Part shown: positions 1 to 6,452 of the stretch, in pieces | How the letters are laid out: each line of letters opens with the position of its first letter | How positions within the stretch are numbered: position 1 is the first letter of the stretch | From: Deltaproteobacteria bacterium | Lineage (GTDB): Bacteria > Desulfobacterota > UBA8473 | DNA: 6,720 nucleotides | Reading direction: 5' to 3' | Assembly (NCBI GenBank): GCA_030643245.1 | Contig: DAOWME010000171.1 | Location: 1 to 6,720, forward strand | Program-made: the position numbers and the translations under genes | Notes under the pieces: model-generated | Database searches by the model: none | The model's input: only the letters and a program-made list of their open reading frames with translations | Told to the model about the DNA's origin: nothing

Positions 1-47
1 ATAGTATTTGGAATACTTGTCAATATCTATATTTTAAATTAGCGAGG

Positions 48-232
48 TTCCATCCAGAACTGGACTTCTTGAGAAAAGGGCACGAGTTGGATTCCAATTC
101 AGAAATGAGCAATTTTTTCTCTGAGCAAGGCCGCACAACGGTTTGCGCCGAGGCGTACATGGTCGTACGTCGCAGGCGGAAACCGGAGGAGAACGCAGCT
201 CAGTGGAAAAAGGGCCATTTCTGGATGGAAAC
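48..232 (+). repeat. MITE-like 185-bp repeat, copy 1
   Basis: This copy aligns without gaps to 2100-2284, with about 8 substitutions (roughly 96% identity). Its ends are inverted copies of each other: TTCCATCCAGAA at 48-59 and TTCTGGATGGAA at 219-230. It is flanked by near-identical 8-mers, TAGCGAGG at 40-47 and TAGTGAGG at 233-240, which look like a target-site duplication with one change. A central hairpin lies at about 145-173, with GTAC/GTAC inner arms and GCGCC/GTCGC outer arms. One frame (60-242) stays open through the element and ends at TAG 243-245, but in this copy it begins with CTG, not ATG. The structure fits a non-autonomous mobile element. The family is not one I can name. Confidence 0.8.
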
Positions 233-249
233 TAGTGAGGGTTAGGTGT

Positions 250-495
250 ATGGTTGAGGTAATCATTACTCATGATGGCAATAATTGGATCGCCAGGAAT
301 GAAATCCTGAGTGTAGCAGCTGAAACCCTTGAAATCTTGGATGCTGAGCTCAGAAAACTTATTAAACAGAAGATATATTGTAAAACAAACGAAAAGATGA
401 GAGTGCTTATGACTTTTGACAATTCAACTTTCCCTCAGTGGATGCGACAGTATGCACAGCATTATTTCAACAGGATAATCGAAGTGGATAGTTGA
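250..495 (+). CDS. Small DUF5395-like protein, function unknown
   Basis: An 81-aa soluble protein with no signal peptide or membrane segment. It starts with a short beta-like stretch (VEVIITHDGNNWIARN), then a helical, Leu/Lys-rich middle (residues about 27-45), and ends with a distinctive aromatic block, FDNSTFPQWMRQYAQHYFNR (about 56-75). That block and the size match my recollection of the DUF5395 family in bacteria and archaea; no function is known to me. I chose ATG 250 because GAGGG at 237-241 sits 8 nt upstream. An in-frame GTG at 235 would add five residues but has no suitable ribosome binding site. The binding site lies just outside the repeat end at 232. A YeiH-type transporter gene follows 94 bp downstream on the same strand, so the protein may be an accessory or regulator of that transporter (inference). 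Confidence 0.75.
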   Translation: MVEVIITHDGNNWIARNEILSVAAETLEILDAELRKLIKQKIYCKTNEKMRVLMTFDNSTFPQWMRQYAQHYFNRIIEVDS

Positions 496-589
496 AAAAT
501 GTCGAAATTATAGATTCATAGAGGGATGATTATTAAAGACTAAGGGACGTGGCCGAAATGATGGATTATAAGGATACAAAACGATTACC

Positions 590-2068
590 ATGGAAGCGTT
601 AACAAACAGAAGATGGTATTCAGGGATGCGTACCCAGGAAGACTGGTGGTCTGTGTGGTTGGGACTCGCTTTTTTCTTCCTGGGGTTACTTTCTGTAACA
701 GGGGTCGATCTTGTCGGTTGGGTAACCTATCCGTCCAAGTGGGGCGGCACCGTACCGCTTGTTAAAGGTCTTAACCCCCTAGGTAAAGTTTATCAAAGCC
801 TGGGACCGATGGGTAGTCTCGCGGCAACCTATATTATTTTTACCATTGCTACGTGTATCGGCGCAGCATCAATGAAATGGAATGTGAAAAAATATTTAGC
901 AGGATGGACGATTATCTTCATAATTACATATGCTGTCTGGGTCGCAGGGCATCATGTATTCCTGGCAGCTAATATAACGAATCGAGCTCAATATGGGTTA
1001 TCTTACAGCCTTTCTCTGGGAGGTGGCGGGTCATATATATTGGCCCTACTTGTCGGGCTCATCATCGGAAACTTTTTTAAAAAATTTGCCGCCTTTTTAA
1101 GTGAAGCAGCTAAACCGGAATGGTTCATCAAAACCGCAATCGTCTTTCTCGGAGTTAAGGTGGGATACATGGCCATGAAGGCCGCAGATTTTGTCTTTGA
1201 ACTGGCAATTACCGGGGCAGCTGCAACTATAGTGGCATATCTAATATTTTGGCCTGGAACGTATCTACTTGCAAGGAAGTTCTTCAAATTACCGCGAAAA
1301 ACAGCAGCGGTTCTATCCTCTGGTATATCCATCTGCGGGGTTTCCGCTGCTGTGGCTACTGGAGGGGCGGTCAGGGCAAAACCTTTGATCCCTGTAATGG
1401 TATCTACCCTGATTGTGGTTTATGCGGTCATAGAGCTTGTTATCCTACCGCCTCTATTTACCGCCACCCTAATAAATGAACCTATTGTGGCGGGTGCTTC
1501 CATGGGCATGTCCGTAAAAACAGATGGTGCTGATGCTGCCGCCGGTGCAGTAATGGATGAACTCATGCGGAACAGAAAAGAGAACCTTGACGGCACAAAA
1601 TGGGAGGAAGGCTGGATAACCACAAGTGCCATCATGACCAAAATCTGGATTGATATGTTCATTGGGCTGTGGGCCTTTGTGCTGGCACTCGTTTGGGTAT
1701 ATAAAATAGACCGAATACCGGGAGAACACGTACCGGCATCAGAGGTCTGGCACAGGTTCCCAAAATTCGTCCTGGGGTACTTCTTTACGTGGTTTGCTTA
1801 TCTTGGGATACTATTCTTGGCACCGGACTTGACCGATTCCGCAAAAGTGGGGGCTGTGCCTGTTGAAAAAGGTATGCGAAAGCTCTTTTTCATGCTCACC
1901 TTCGTAAGTATAGGGATCATTACAGATTTCAAGAAACTCGCTGAGGCTAAATTCGGGAAGATGGTCTTTATATACTTCATAGCGCTCTTTCTCTTTATTC
2001 TACCTGTTGCCCTTGTAGTAGGTTATATTTTCCACCACGGCATGACCGTGCCGACTGTAACACCATAA
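590..2068 (+). CDS. YeiH/UPF0324-family putative sulfate exporter, long form
   Basis: A 492-aa polytopic inner-membrane protein of the Cons_hypoth698 (YeiH, putative sulfate exporter) family. Family marks: GISICGVSAAVA (residues 245-256), corresponding to the usual SSICGASA motif; GASMGMSVKTDGADAAAGAV (302-321), where typical members have a GASIHDVAQ-type segment; and FVSIGIITDFKKLAE (438-452) near the C-terminus. Hydrophobic segments are at about 22-45, 75-95, 103-126, 147-164, 203-226, 266-291, 352-371, 390-411 and 458-481, with weaker ones between. At 492 aa it is well above the roughly 340 aa of classical YeiH; the excess is mostly an N-terminal block of about 140 residues with three extra membrane segments. 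The start is uncertain: ATG 590 has only a distant GGA (572-574), and ATG 626 (residue 13) is also possible. The in-frame stop at 569-571 excludes anything further upstream. Sulfate export is a family label and not shown here. It probably forms a unit with the small gene upstream. Confidence 0.88.
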   Translation: MEALTNRRWYSGMRTQEDWWSVWLGLAFFFLGLLSVTGVDLVGWVTYPSKWGGTVPLVKGLNPLGKVYQSLGPMGSLAATYIIFTIATCIGAASMKWNVKKYLAGWTIIFIITYAVWVAGHHVFLAANITNRAQYGLSYSLSLGGGGSYILALLVGLIIGNFFKKFAAFLSEAAKPEWFIKTAIVFLGVKVGYMAMKAADFVFELAITGAAATIVAYLIFWPGTYLLARKFFKLPRKTAAVLSSGISICGVSAAVATGGAVRAKPLIPVMVSTLIVVYAVIELVILPPLFTATLINEPIVAGASMGMSVKTDGADAAAGAVMDELMRNRKENLDGTKWEEGWITTSAIMTKIWIDMFIGLWAFVLALVWVYKIDRIPGEHVPASEVWHRFPKFVLGYFFTWFAYLGILFLAPDLTDSAKVGAVPVEKGMRKLFFMLTFVSIGIITDFKKLAEAKFGKMVFIYFIALFLFILPVALVVGYIFHHGMTVPTVTP

Positions 2069-2099
2069 TATACTTTGAACCCCTGTAATTTTAGATAGT

Positions 2100-2284
2100 G
2101 TCCATCCATAAATGGACTTCTTGAGAAAAGGGCACGAGTTGGTTTCCAATTCAGAAATGAGCAATTTTTTCTCTGAGCAAGGCCGCACGACGGTTTGCGA
2201 CGAGGCGTACATGATCGTACGTCGCAGGCGGAAACCTGAGGAGAACGCAGCTCAGGGGAAAAAGGGCCATTTCTGGATGGAAAC
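2100..2284 (+). repeat. MITE-like 185-bp repeat, copy 2
   Basis: Same length and orientation as the copy at 48-232, offset by exactly 2052 bp, with no indels. The right terminal repeat TTCTGGATGGAA (2271-2282) is intact. The left end has drifted (TCCATCCATAAA at 2101-2112). Flanking 8-mers are TAGATAGT (2092-2099) and TAGATACT (2285-2292), matching at 7 of 8 positions, as for a target-site duplication. The central hairpin at 2197-2225 is better paired here (GCGAC/GTCGC outer, GTAC/GTAC inner). Here the left-end change creates an ATG at 2112, giving a 95-codon open frame that runs past the element to 2399. It begins 32 bp after the transporter stop codon. Confidence 0.8.
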
Positions 2285-2287
2285 TAG

Positions 2288-2462
2288 ATACTCTTCCGCT
2301 AATACTTTGACTATATTGTCCCCTTCTCATCCCGGACTTTTCAACAATGTCCCGTCCTCTCCCCCCTGCCCCCCATATAACATGATGAAAGTGAGGTAAG
2401 GCCCCGGGTGCATCGAGTACCGGCACACAAAAAGCCTATCCTTTTTAAATCACGGTGGGCTC
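2288..2462. other. Intergenic stretch without a gene
   Basis: Between the repeat and the next promoter I see no supported gene. The stretch is pyrimidine-rich on the + strand at about 2319-2373, with C6 runs in the second half. A weak A/T stem (AAAAAG 2429-2434, CTTTTT 2441-2446) could act as a small bidirectional terminator, but it has no G/C core and I do not call it one. Confidence 0.5.
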
Positions 2463-2493
2463 TTGACAACCATATCAACTTTATGATTATTAT
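2463..2493 (+). promoter_or_regulatory. Candidate sigma70 promoter for the acyl-CoA ligase gene
   Basis: A perfect -35 box, TTGACA, lies at 2463-2468. Possible -10 boxes are GATTAT at 2485-2490 (spacer 16) and TATTAT at 2488-2493 (spacer 19). The start codon is at 2530, so the leader would be about 30 nt and includes the ribosome binding site AGGGGT at 2516-2521, spaced 8 nt from the ATG. Neither -10 choice is ideal, so the exact start site is open. Confidence 0.5.
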
Positions 2494-2529
2494 GTGAGAA
2501 GAATAAAATAACGCTAGGGGTAAATTGTT

Positions 2530-5217
2530 ATGAGCACCTACAATCTCGATAAGATCTTTGAGCCTTCCTCAGTTGCTGTCATTGGAGCCAGCGAAAAGAA
2601 GGGTAGCGTCGGGTGTTCCCTGATAGAAAACGTGATAGAAGGCGGATATCGAGGGAAGATCTTTCCGGTCAATCCACAGTACAAAATCATAAAAGACCTT
2701 GATACGTATCCCTCCATATCAGATATTGAACAGCCCGTTGATCTGGTAATACTAGCCACACCGATAATCGGGGTCCCTTCCATTATCAGAGATTGTGTGG
2801 AGGCGAAGGTAGGCGGCGTGATTATTATCTCCGTAGGGGGGAGAGAGAGAGGATTGGAGGGTAAGAAGCTGGAAGAAGAAATCAAAGGGCAAGCGGGCAG
2901 GGGGGGCTTACGAATTGTAGGTCCGAACTGCATTGGGATTATCTCTAGCGAATCAAGGCTCAATGCAACCTTTGCCGGATCGATGCCTCCATCGGGAAAC
3001 CTTGCTTTTATTTCGCAGAGCGGGGCAATTTGCGCGGCCATCCTTGACCTCTCCCAGAAGGAAGGGATTGGTTTCAGGTATTTTGTCAGTATCGGTTCCA
3101 TGCTCGACGTAGATTATGGAGATTTGATCAATTACATGGGTGATGACCCGGATGTCAGCAGCATCGCTTTATACCTTGAGAGTCTCACCAATATGAGGAA
3201 GTTTATGAGCGCCGCGCGGGCAGTCTCACGGGTGAAACCCATCGTTGTTTTGAAGGCTGGGGAATCCGGGGCGGGCGCACGGGCTGCTTCTTCCCACGTT
3301 GGTGCTCTCGCTGGTGAAGATGCGGTTTATGAGGCGGCATTTAAGCGGGCCGGTATTGTGCGCGTGAAAACAGTTGGGGAACTATTTGACTGCGCAGAAG
3401 TGATGGCCAAGCAATCTCTTCCCACCGGCCCCGGCCTTGCCATCATTACGAACGGAGGAGGGCCGGGCGTTATGGCCGCTGACGTCTTGGCCTTCTATGG
3501 TCTTGAACCGGTCCCTCTCAGCCCGGAGACCATGAAGAAGTTAGATGAGTTCCTCCCACCATTCTGGAGTAAAGGAAATCCCATTAATATCCTGGGGGAC
3601 GCATCGCCCGAACGGTGGCAACGGTCAATAGAAGTCTGTCTTTCGGCTAGGGAGATCAAGGCGCTGGTAATCATTCTTGTCCCTCAGTCCATGGGGCATG
3701 CACTTGCCGTGTCCGAGATTGTCTTGGAGCTTTTGAGCGGCAAACCGCATCCTCCCATATTTGCCGTGTGGATGGGGGGAGAAAACGCAGAAGAAGGACG
3801 TCAAGTCCTCAACAAGGCCGGTATCCCTACCTATGAAACACCGGAAAGAGCGATTGCGGCCTTCAAGCATATGTACTCATATAAACGCAACCTGGAAATG
3901 TTGTATGAGGTGCCCTCGAAACTACCTGTCGCCCTCAAATTTGACCGTTCCAGTGCAAGGGAGAATATAGAGAAAGCTTTGAAAGAAGGGAATACCCTTC
4001 TCACTGAAGCCGAATCAAAAGCGCTTTTAAAGGCATATGGTATCCCCGTGAATCGGACGGCCGTTGCGGACTCTCCGGATAAGGCTATACAACTGGCCCA
4101 AGACATGGGGTATCCCGTCGTCATGAAGGTTAATTCCCGTGATATTCTTCATAAGTCCGATGTTCACGGGGTAAAACTTAACCTCCGACGCGAAAAGGAT
4201 GTTAGTGATGCTTTTTCGAAAATCATGGCGAACGCGCGTACCTATGCACCAAAAGCCGAGCTCTTGGGTGTCACGGTCCAACCCATGTTTATAGACCCGG
4301 ACTACGAGCTTATTCTGGGAAGTAAGATGGATGCTGATTTTGGTCCTGTGATACTCTTCGGCATGGGGGGCATTATGACCGAAATCATGAGAGACTTGGC
4401 CATTGCCCTCCCTCCATTGAATCGGTTGCTGGCCCGGAGGCTCATAGAGGGTACACGGGTTTATCAGATGCTGAGAGGCTATCGCAATCGGCCTCCTGCG
4501 AGGCTGGCGTTGCTTGAAGAGGTCTTGGTTCGCCTTTCCCAGTTGGTTACAGATTTCCCTGAGATTGCGGAACTGGATATCAATCCCATGATCTTGCTGG
4601 AAGATAGGGCGTGCGCGGTGGACGCAAGGGTGATTATCAAACCGTCAGATGTCATTGCGCCCCATCATCTCGTCATCAGCCCTTACCCCAATGAGTATGA
4701 GATGACCACGACCACGAAAGCAGGCGTTCGGCTTTTTGTTCGCCCCATCAAGCCTGAAGATTCAACACTTCTACAAGACCTCTTTAATAATCTGTCTCCA
4801 CAGACCATCTACTATCGGTTCTTCAGTCCCATAAAATCCCTTCCGCCAAAGATGCTGGCGCGTTTCACCCAGATTGATTATGATCGTGACATCGCTCTCG
4901 TTGCTATAGATAGGGCCGAATCAACGGAAAAACTGCTTGGAGTGGCCCGTCTCATGGGTAACCCGGAAGGCACGAAGGCTGAATTTTCTGTTGTGATAGC
5001 CGATTCCTGCCAGGGAAAGGGGATCGGCGTCACCTTGATGGAGCGCCTTATAGCCATTGCCAGGGAGCGGGGCATGGAATCCGTTTGGGGAGCGATATTG
5101 GCTGAAAATAAAAATATGCTCGCTTTGGCCAAAAAATTGGGTTTTGTTATTTCAAGAGGACCCGATGCCAGCCAGTACGAAGCAAGGATCGACTTGAGAT
5201 CAATGACCTCCGGCTAA
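2530..5217 (+). CDS. ADP-forming acetate--CoA ligase fused to GNAT acetyltransferase (Pat/PatZ-like)
   Basis: An 895-aa cytosolic fusion. Order: CoA-binding Rossmann domain (about 7-130, with VAVIGASEKKGSVG near 15-28); succinyl-CoA-ligase-like domain (about 150-290); second CoA-ligase domain (about 300-460); ATP-grasp domain (about 485-705); GNAT acetyltransferase (about 733-890). Key residues: His256 in SSHVGALAGED fits the phosphorylated histidine of the alpha part of ADP-forming acetyl-CoA synthetases, and His541 in DILHKSDVHGV fits the second histidine of the ATP-grasp part. The ATP-grasp segment FGPVILFGMGGIMTE (604-618) and ELDINP (681-686) are also present. In the GNAT domain, Q828-GKGIG carries the acetyl-CoA loop, and Glu818 is the likely general base. 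The ligase part would interconvert acetyl-CoA + ADP + Pi with acetate + ATP + CoA; the GNAT part would acetylate protein lysines, as in Salmonella Pat and E. coli PatZ. With both histidines present the ligase may be active, whereas Salmonella Pat is regarded as ligase-inactive. ATG 2530 has a good ribosome binding site. It is a single-gene unit by context. Confidence 0.93.
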   Translation: MSTYNLDKIFEPSSVAVIGASEKKGSVGCSLIENVIEGGYRGKIFPVNPQYKIIKDLDTYPSISDIEQPVDLVILATPIIGVPSIIRDCVEAKVGGVIIISVGGRERGLEGKKLEEEIKGQAGRGGLRIVGPNCIGIISSESRLNATFAGSMPPSGNLAFISQSGAICAAILDLSQKEGIGFRYFVSIGSMLDVDYGDLINYMGDDPDVSSIALYLESLTNMRKFMSAARAVSRVKPIVVLKAGESGAGARAASSHVGALAGEDAVYEAAFKRAGIVRVKTVGELFDCAEVMAKQSLPTGPGLAIITNGGGPGVMAADVLAFYGLEPVPLSPETMKKLDEFLPPFWSKGNPINILGDASPERWQRSIEVCLSAREIKALVIILVPQSMGHALAVSEIVLELLSGKPHPPIFAVWMGGENAEEGRQVLNKAGIPTYETPERAIAAFKHMYSYKRNLEMLYEVPSKLPVALKFDRSSARENIEKALKEGNTLLTEAESKALLKAYGIPVNRTAVADSPDKAIQLAQDMGYPVVMKVNSRDILHKSDVHGVKLNLRREKDVSDAFSKIMANARTYAPKAELLGVTVQPMFIDPDYELILGSKMDADFGPVILFGMGGIMTEIMRDLAIALPPLNRLLARRLIEGTRVYQMLRGYRNRPPARLALLEEVLVRLSQLVTDFPEIAELDINPMILLEDRACAVDARVIIKPSDVIAPHHLVISPYPNEYEMTTTTKAGVRLFVRPIKPEDSTLLQDLFNNLSPQTIYYRFFSPIKSLPPKMLARFTQIDYDRDIALVAIDRAESTEKLLGVARLMGNPEGTKAEFSVVIADSCQGKGIGVTLMERLIAIARERGMESVWGAILAENKNMLALAKKLGFVISRGPDASQYEARIDLRSMTSG

Positions 5218-5227
5218 ATCGTTGTCT

Positions 5228-5236
5228 CCCCCCCCC
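5228..5236. repeat. C9 homopolymer tract
   Basis: Nine consecutive cytosines just downstream of the ligase stop codon and directly before the repeat end. A G7 run at 5325-5331 lies on the far side of the repeat fragment. Both are outside genes, so length variation would probably be neutral. Such runs are also prone to assembly error. Confidence 0.8.
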
Positions 5237-5239
5237 AAC

Positions 5240-5264
5240 GTTTCCATCCAGAAATGACCCTTTT
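5240..5264 (-). repeat. Right-end fragment of the 185-bp repeat, inverted
   Basis: These 25 bases are the reverse complement of the right end of the repeat (208-232 and 2260-2284), with a single mismatch at 5257. Homology stops at 5240, exactly where the element boundary was placed from the other two copies; the neighbouring bases are AAC here and not the CTA seen beside them. Beyond 5265 similarity is lost or very weak, so this is a truncated or decayed third copy, or a solo end. Confidence 0.65.
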
Positions 5265-5311
5265 CTGCAATCCCTTCGTTAGAAATTTTGAAACTCATTT
5301 GAATTATGCTT

Positions 5312-5638
5312 TTAAGCCATTGTCGGGGGGGCTATTCTCAGTAGCCGTTTAGCCGCAACTTCAGCATCGGCCAGACAAAAGTATGTCAACTTACAGGCCC
5401 TAGCAGATTGACCCTCCAAGCCTTTTCTCTCTGATTTCAACTCACGCTCTATACGTTTTTGACGACGTTTGTCATGGGCACTCGAATGGATCACAACTCA
5501 TCGATACTTCTTCCAATAGAGTGGCACCTCACTCTCATGAGCCTTATAATATGTAGCCGGACGATTAACGGTTGGCTTAGTATGCACTATACTACCCAAA
5601 TCCCCCCAGTCATCTTTCTCCACACACTCATTTATTAA
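5312..5638 (-). pseudogene. IS1634-type transposase remnant
   Basis: Reading the minus strand from 5638 gives one continuous frame of about 108 codons, interrupted by a TGA at 5500-5498. It reads CVEKDDWGDLG, then KPTVNRPATYYKAHESEVPL, YWKKYR, the stop, then VVIHSSAHDKRRQKRIEREL, and later LADAEVAAKRL. The blocks DDWGDLG, RPATYYKAHES, HSSAHDKRRQKR and ADAE-AA resemble the middle-to-late part of IS1634-family (IS4-superfamily, DDE) transposases, recognised from memory. A full protein would be about 500 residues, so both ends are missing. A second TGA at 5641-5639 closes the frame upstream, and the frame ends at TAA near 5312. It is dead: truncated, with an internal stop. No terminal inverted repeats of the IS could be identified. 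Confidence 0.75.
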
Positions 5639-5642
5639 TCAG

Positions 5643-5672
5643 TTGACACTACCAAACACCTAATGCTATAAA
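5643..5672 (+). promoter_or_regulatory. Candidate sigma70 promoter for the usp gene
   Basis: A perfect TTGACA at 5643-5648 is followed after an 18-bp spacer by TATAAA at 5667-5672 (5 of 6 to consensus). Transcription would begin near 5679, giving a leader of about 145 nt before the usp ATG. The promoter sits at the upstream edge of the transposase scar. An AAGGAG at 5681-5686 has no start codon at usable spacing, which may mark a lost small reading frame. The leader (5680-5810) holds only a weak 6-bp inverted repeat, TGTAAG (5755-5760) with CTTACA (5791-5796). Confidence 0.55.
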
Positions 5673-5810
5673 CAGACAATAAGGAGTTATTTCAAAACCT
5701 CTTTCATTAATAGCCTAGGCTTTTCGTAGTGACAATCGAAAATTTACCCCACCATGTAAGCGTAAGAGAATTTACTGCAGTCTTTGAGAACTTACACCAA
5801 CAAATATTTG

Positions 5811-5817
5811 AGGAGGT
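5811..5817 (+). promoter_or_regulatory. Consensus Shine-Dalgarno for usp
   Basis: AGGAGGT lies 6 nt before ATG 5824. It is the strongest ribosome binding site in the window; it fixes the usp start and suggests high translation. Confidence 0.85.
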
Positions 5818-5823
5818 AGATCA

Positions 5824-6303
5824 ATGAAAAATGTCTTAGTTGGCATTGATGGCTCAGAAGATTCTTTAAAAGCTGTTGAATTTGTTGGCAAGTTCTTTTC
5901 CGGGAATAGTGATTTAAAGATTACCTTATTTCATGTTTTACCAGAAGTACCCGCAGGGTTATGGGAAGAAGGCCACATCCTCTCCGGACAGGAACAGGCA
6001 AAGAGAGAAGATATTATCGACAAGTGGTTGAACAATCAGAAACTCAAAATAGAACCAGTCTTCAAAACAGCAAGAGATACTCTTGTTAAAAGTAGTATAA
6101 ACCCCCAACAGATAGAAACAAAGGCTACACCTGAATTTACTGATGTGGCTGAGAGTATACTGGACGAGGCCCAGAATGGTGGATATCAGGTAATGATTTT
6201 GGGGCGGCGAGGCCTTTCCAATATGCGAAGATTTCTTATGGGCAGTGTCACAGACAAGGTGGTGCATCACGGAACAGGATTGGCTCTATGCATAGTGGAA
6301 TAG
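5824..6303 (+). CDS. UspA-family universal stress protein
   Basis: A 159-aa single-domain Usp, the usual length for the family. The N-terminus MKNVLVGIDGSEDS gives the first beta strand with Asp9, which contacts the adenine nucleotide in ATP-binding members. The signature G-x2-G-x9-G-S is perfect: G127, G130, G140, S141 in LGRRGLSNMRRFLMGSVTDKVV. This argues for the ATP-binding (MJ0577-like) branch rather than the non-binding UspA branch. The middle (about 50-100) is charged and helical and includes a Trp-containing segment. Usp proteins are cytosolic dimers tied to starvation, redox and other stress responses; the specific role here is unknown. It is preceded by a 606-bp gene-free region and followed by 149 bp before the next gene, so it is probably monocistronic. 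The codon content is more AT-rich than that of the ligase gene upstream. Confidence 0.92.
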   Translation: MKNVLVGIDGSEDSLKAVEFVGKFFSGNSDLKITLFHVLPEVPAGLWEEGHILSGQEQAKREDIIDKWLNNQKLKIEPVFKTARDTLVKSSINPQQIETKATPEFTDVAESILDEAQNGGYQVMILGRRGLSNMRRFLMGSVTDKVVHHGTGLALCIVE

Positions 6304-6384
6304 TCGACCAAAAGTGACAAAAGCGTACAAATCCATCAGCTCATTATGTCATGCCGTCGCGTCTCCATTCCCCTGTTACAGTGG

Positions 6385-6395
6385 GCATACTATGC
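6385..6395. promoter_or_regulatory. Short palindrome upstream of the exporter gene
   Basis: GCATA-C-TATGC is a perfect 5-bp inverted repeat around one central base, 57 bp before the exporter start codon. It could be an operator for a regulator of the exporter, but a palindrome this short can arise by chance. No convincing -35/-10 pair was found in 6304-6452. Confidence 0.2.
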
Positions 6396-6452
6396 GTGAG
6401 GGGGGTTCCTCATTGATCCGGCTCACACAGAGTAAAATCGGAGTATGTAAAA

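Noticed and set aside
3..17. AGTATT-TGG-AATACT inverted repeat at the left edge
   Set aside because: It is a perfect 6-bp stem but A/T-rich, at the window edge and without context, so chance is likely. A TTGTCA at 17-22 has no -10 box at suitable spacing.
235..249. GTG start adding five residues to the DUF5395-like protein
   Set aside because: The GAGGG at 237-241 fits ATG 250, and nothing suitable precedes the GTG. Homologue starts, as I recall them, fit the shorter form.
48..2284. CRISPR array or integron explanation for the repeats
   Set aside because: There are only two full copies of 185 bp separated by 1.87 kb of genes, with no short regular spacers and no integrase.
2112..2399. 95-codon open frame starting inside repeat copy 2
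   Set aside because: The first 59 codons are the repeat itself, and the ATG exists only because of a point change. The tail runs through unrelated pyrimidine-rich DNA, and I see no ribosome binding site. I treat it as a by-product of the repeat.
2429..2446. AAAAAG/CTTTTT stem as a terminator
   Set aside because: It has no G/C-rich core, so it would be too weak for a convincing intrinsic terminator.
2538..3101. 187-codon minus-strand open frame within the ligase gene
   Set aside because: It lies wholly antisense to a clearly identified gene and shows no recognisable domain; it is a shadow frame.
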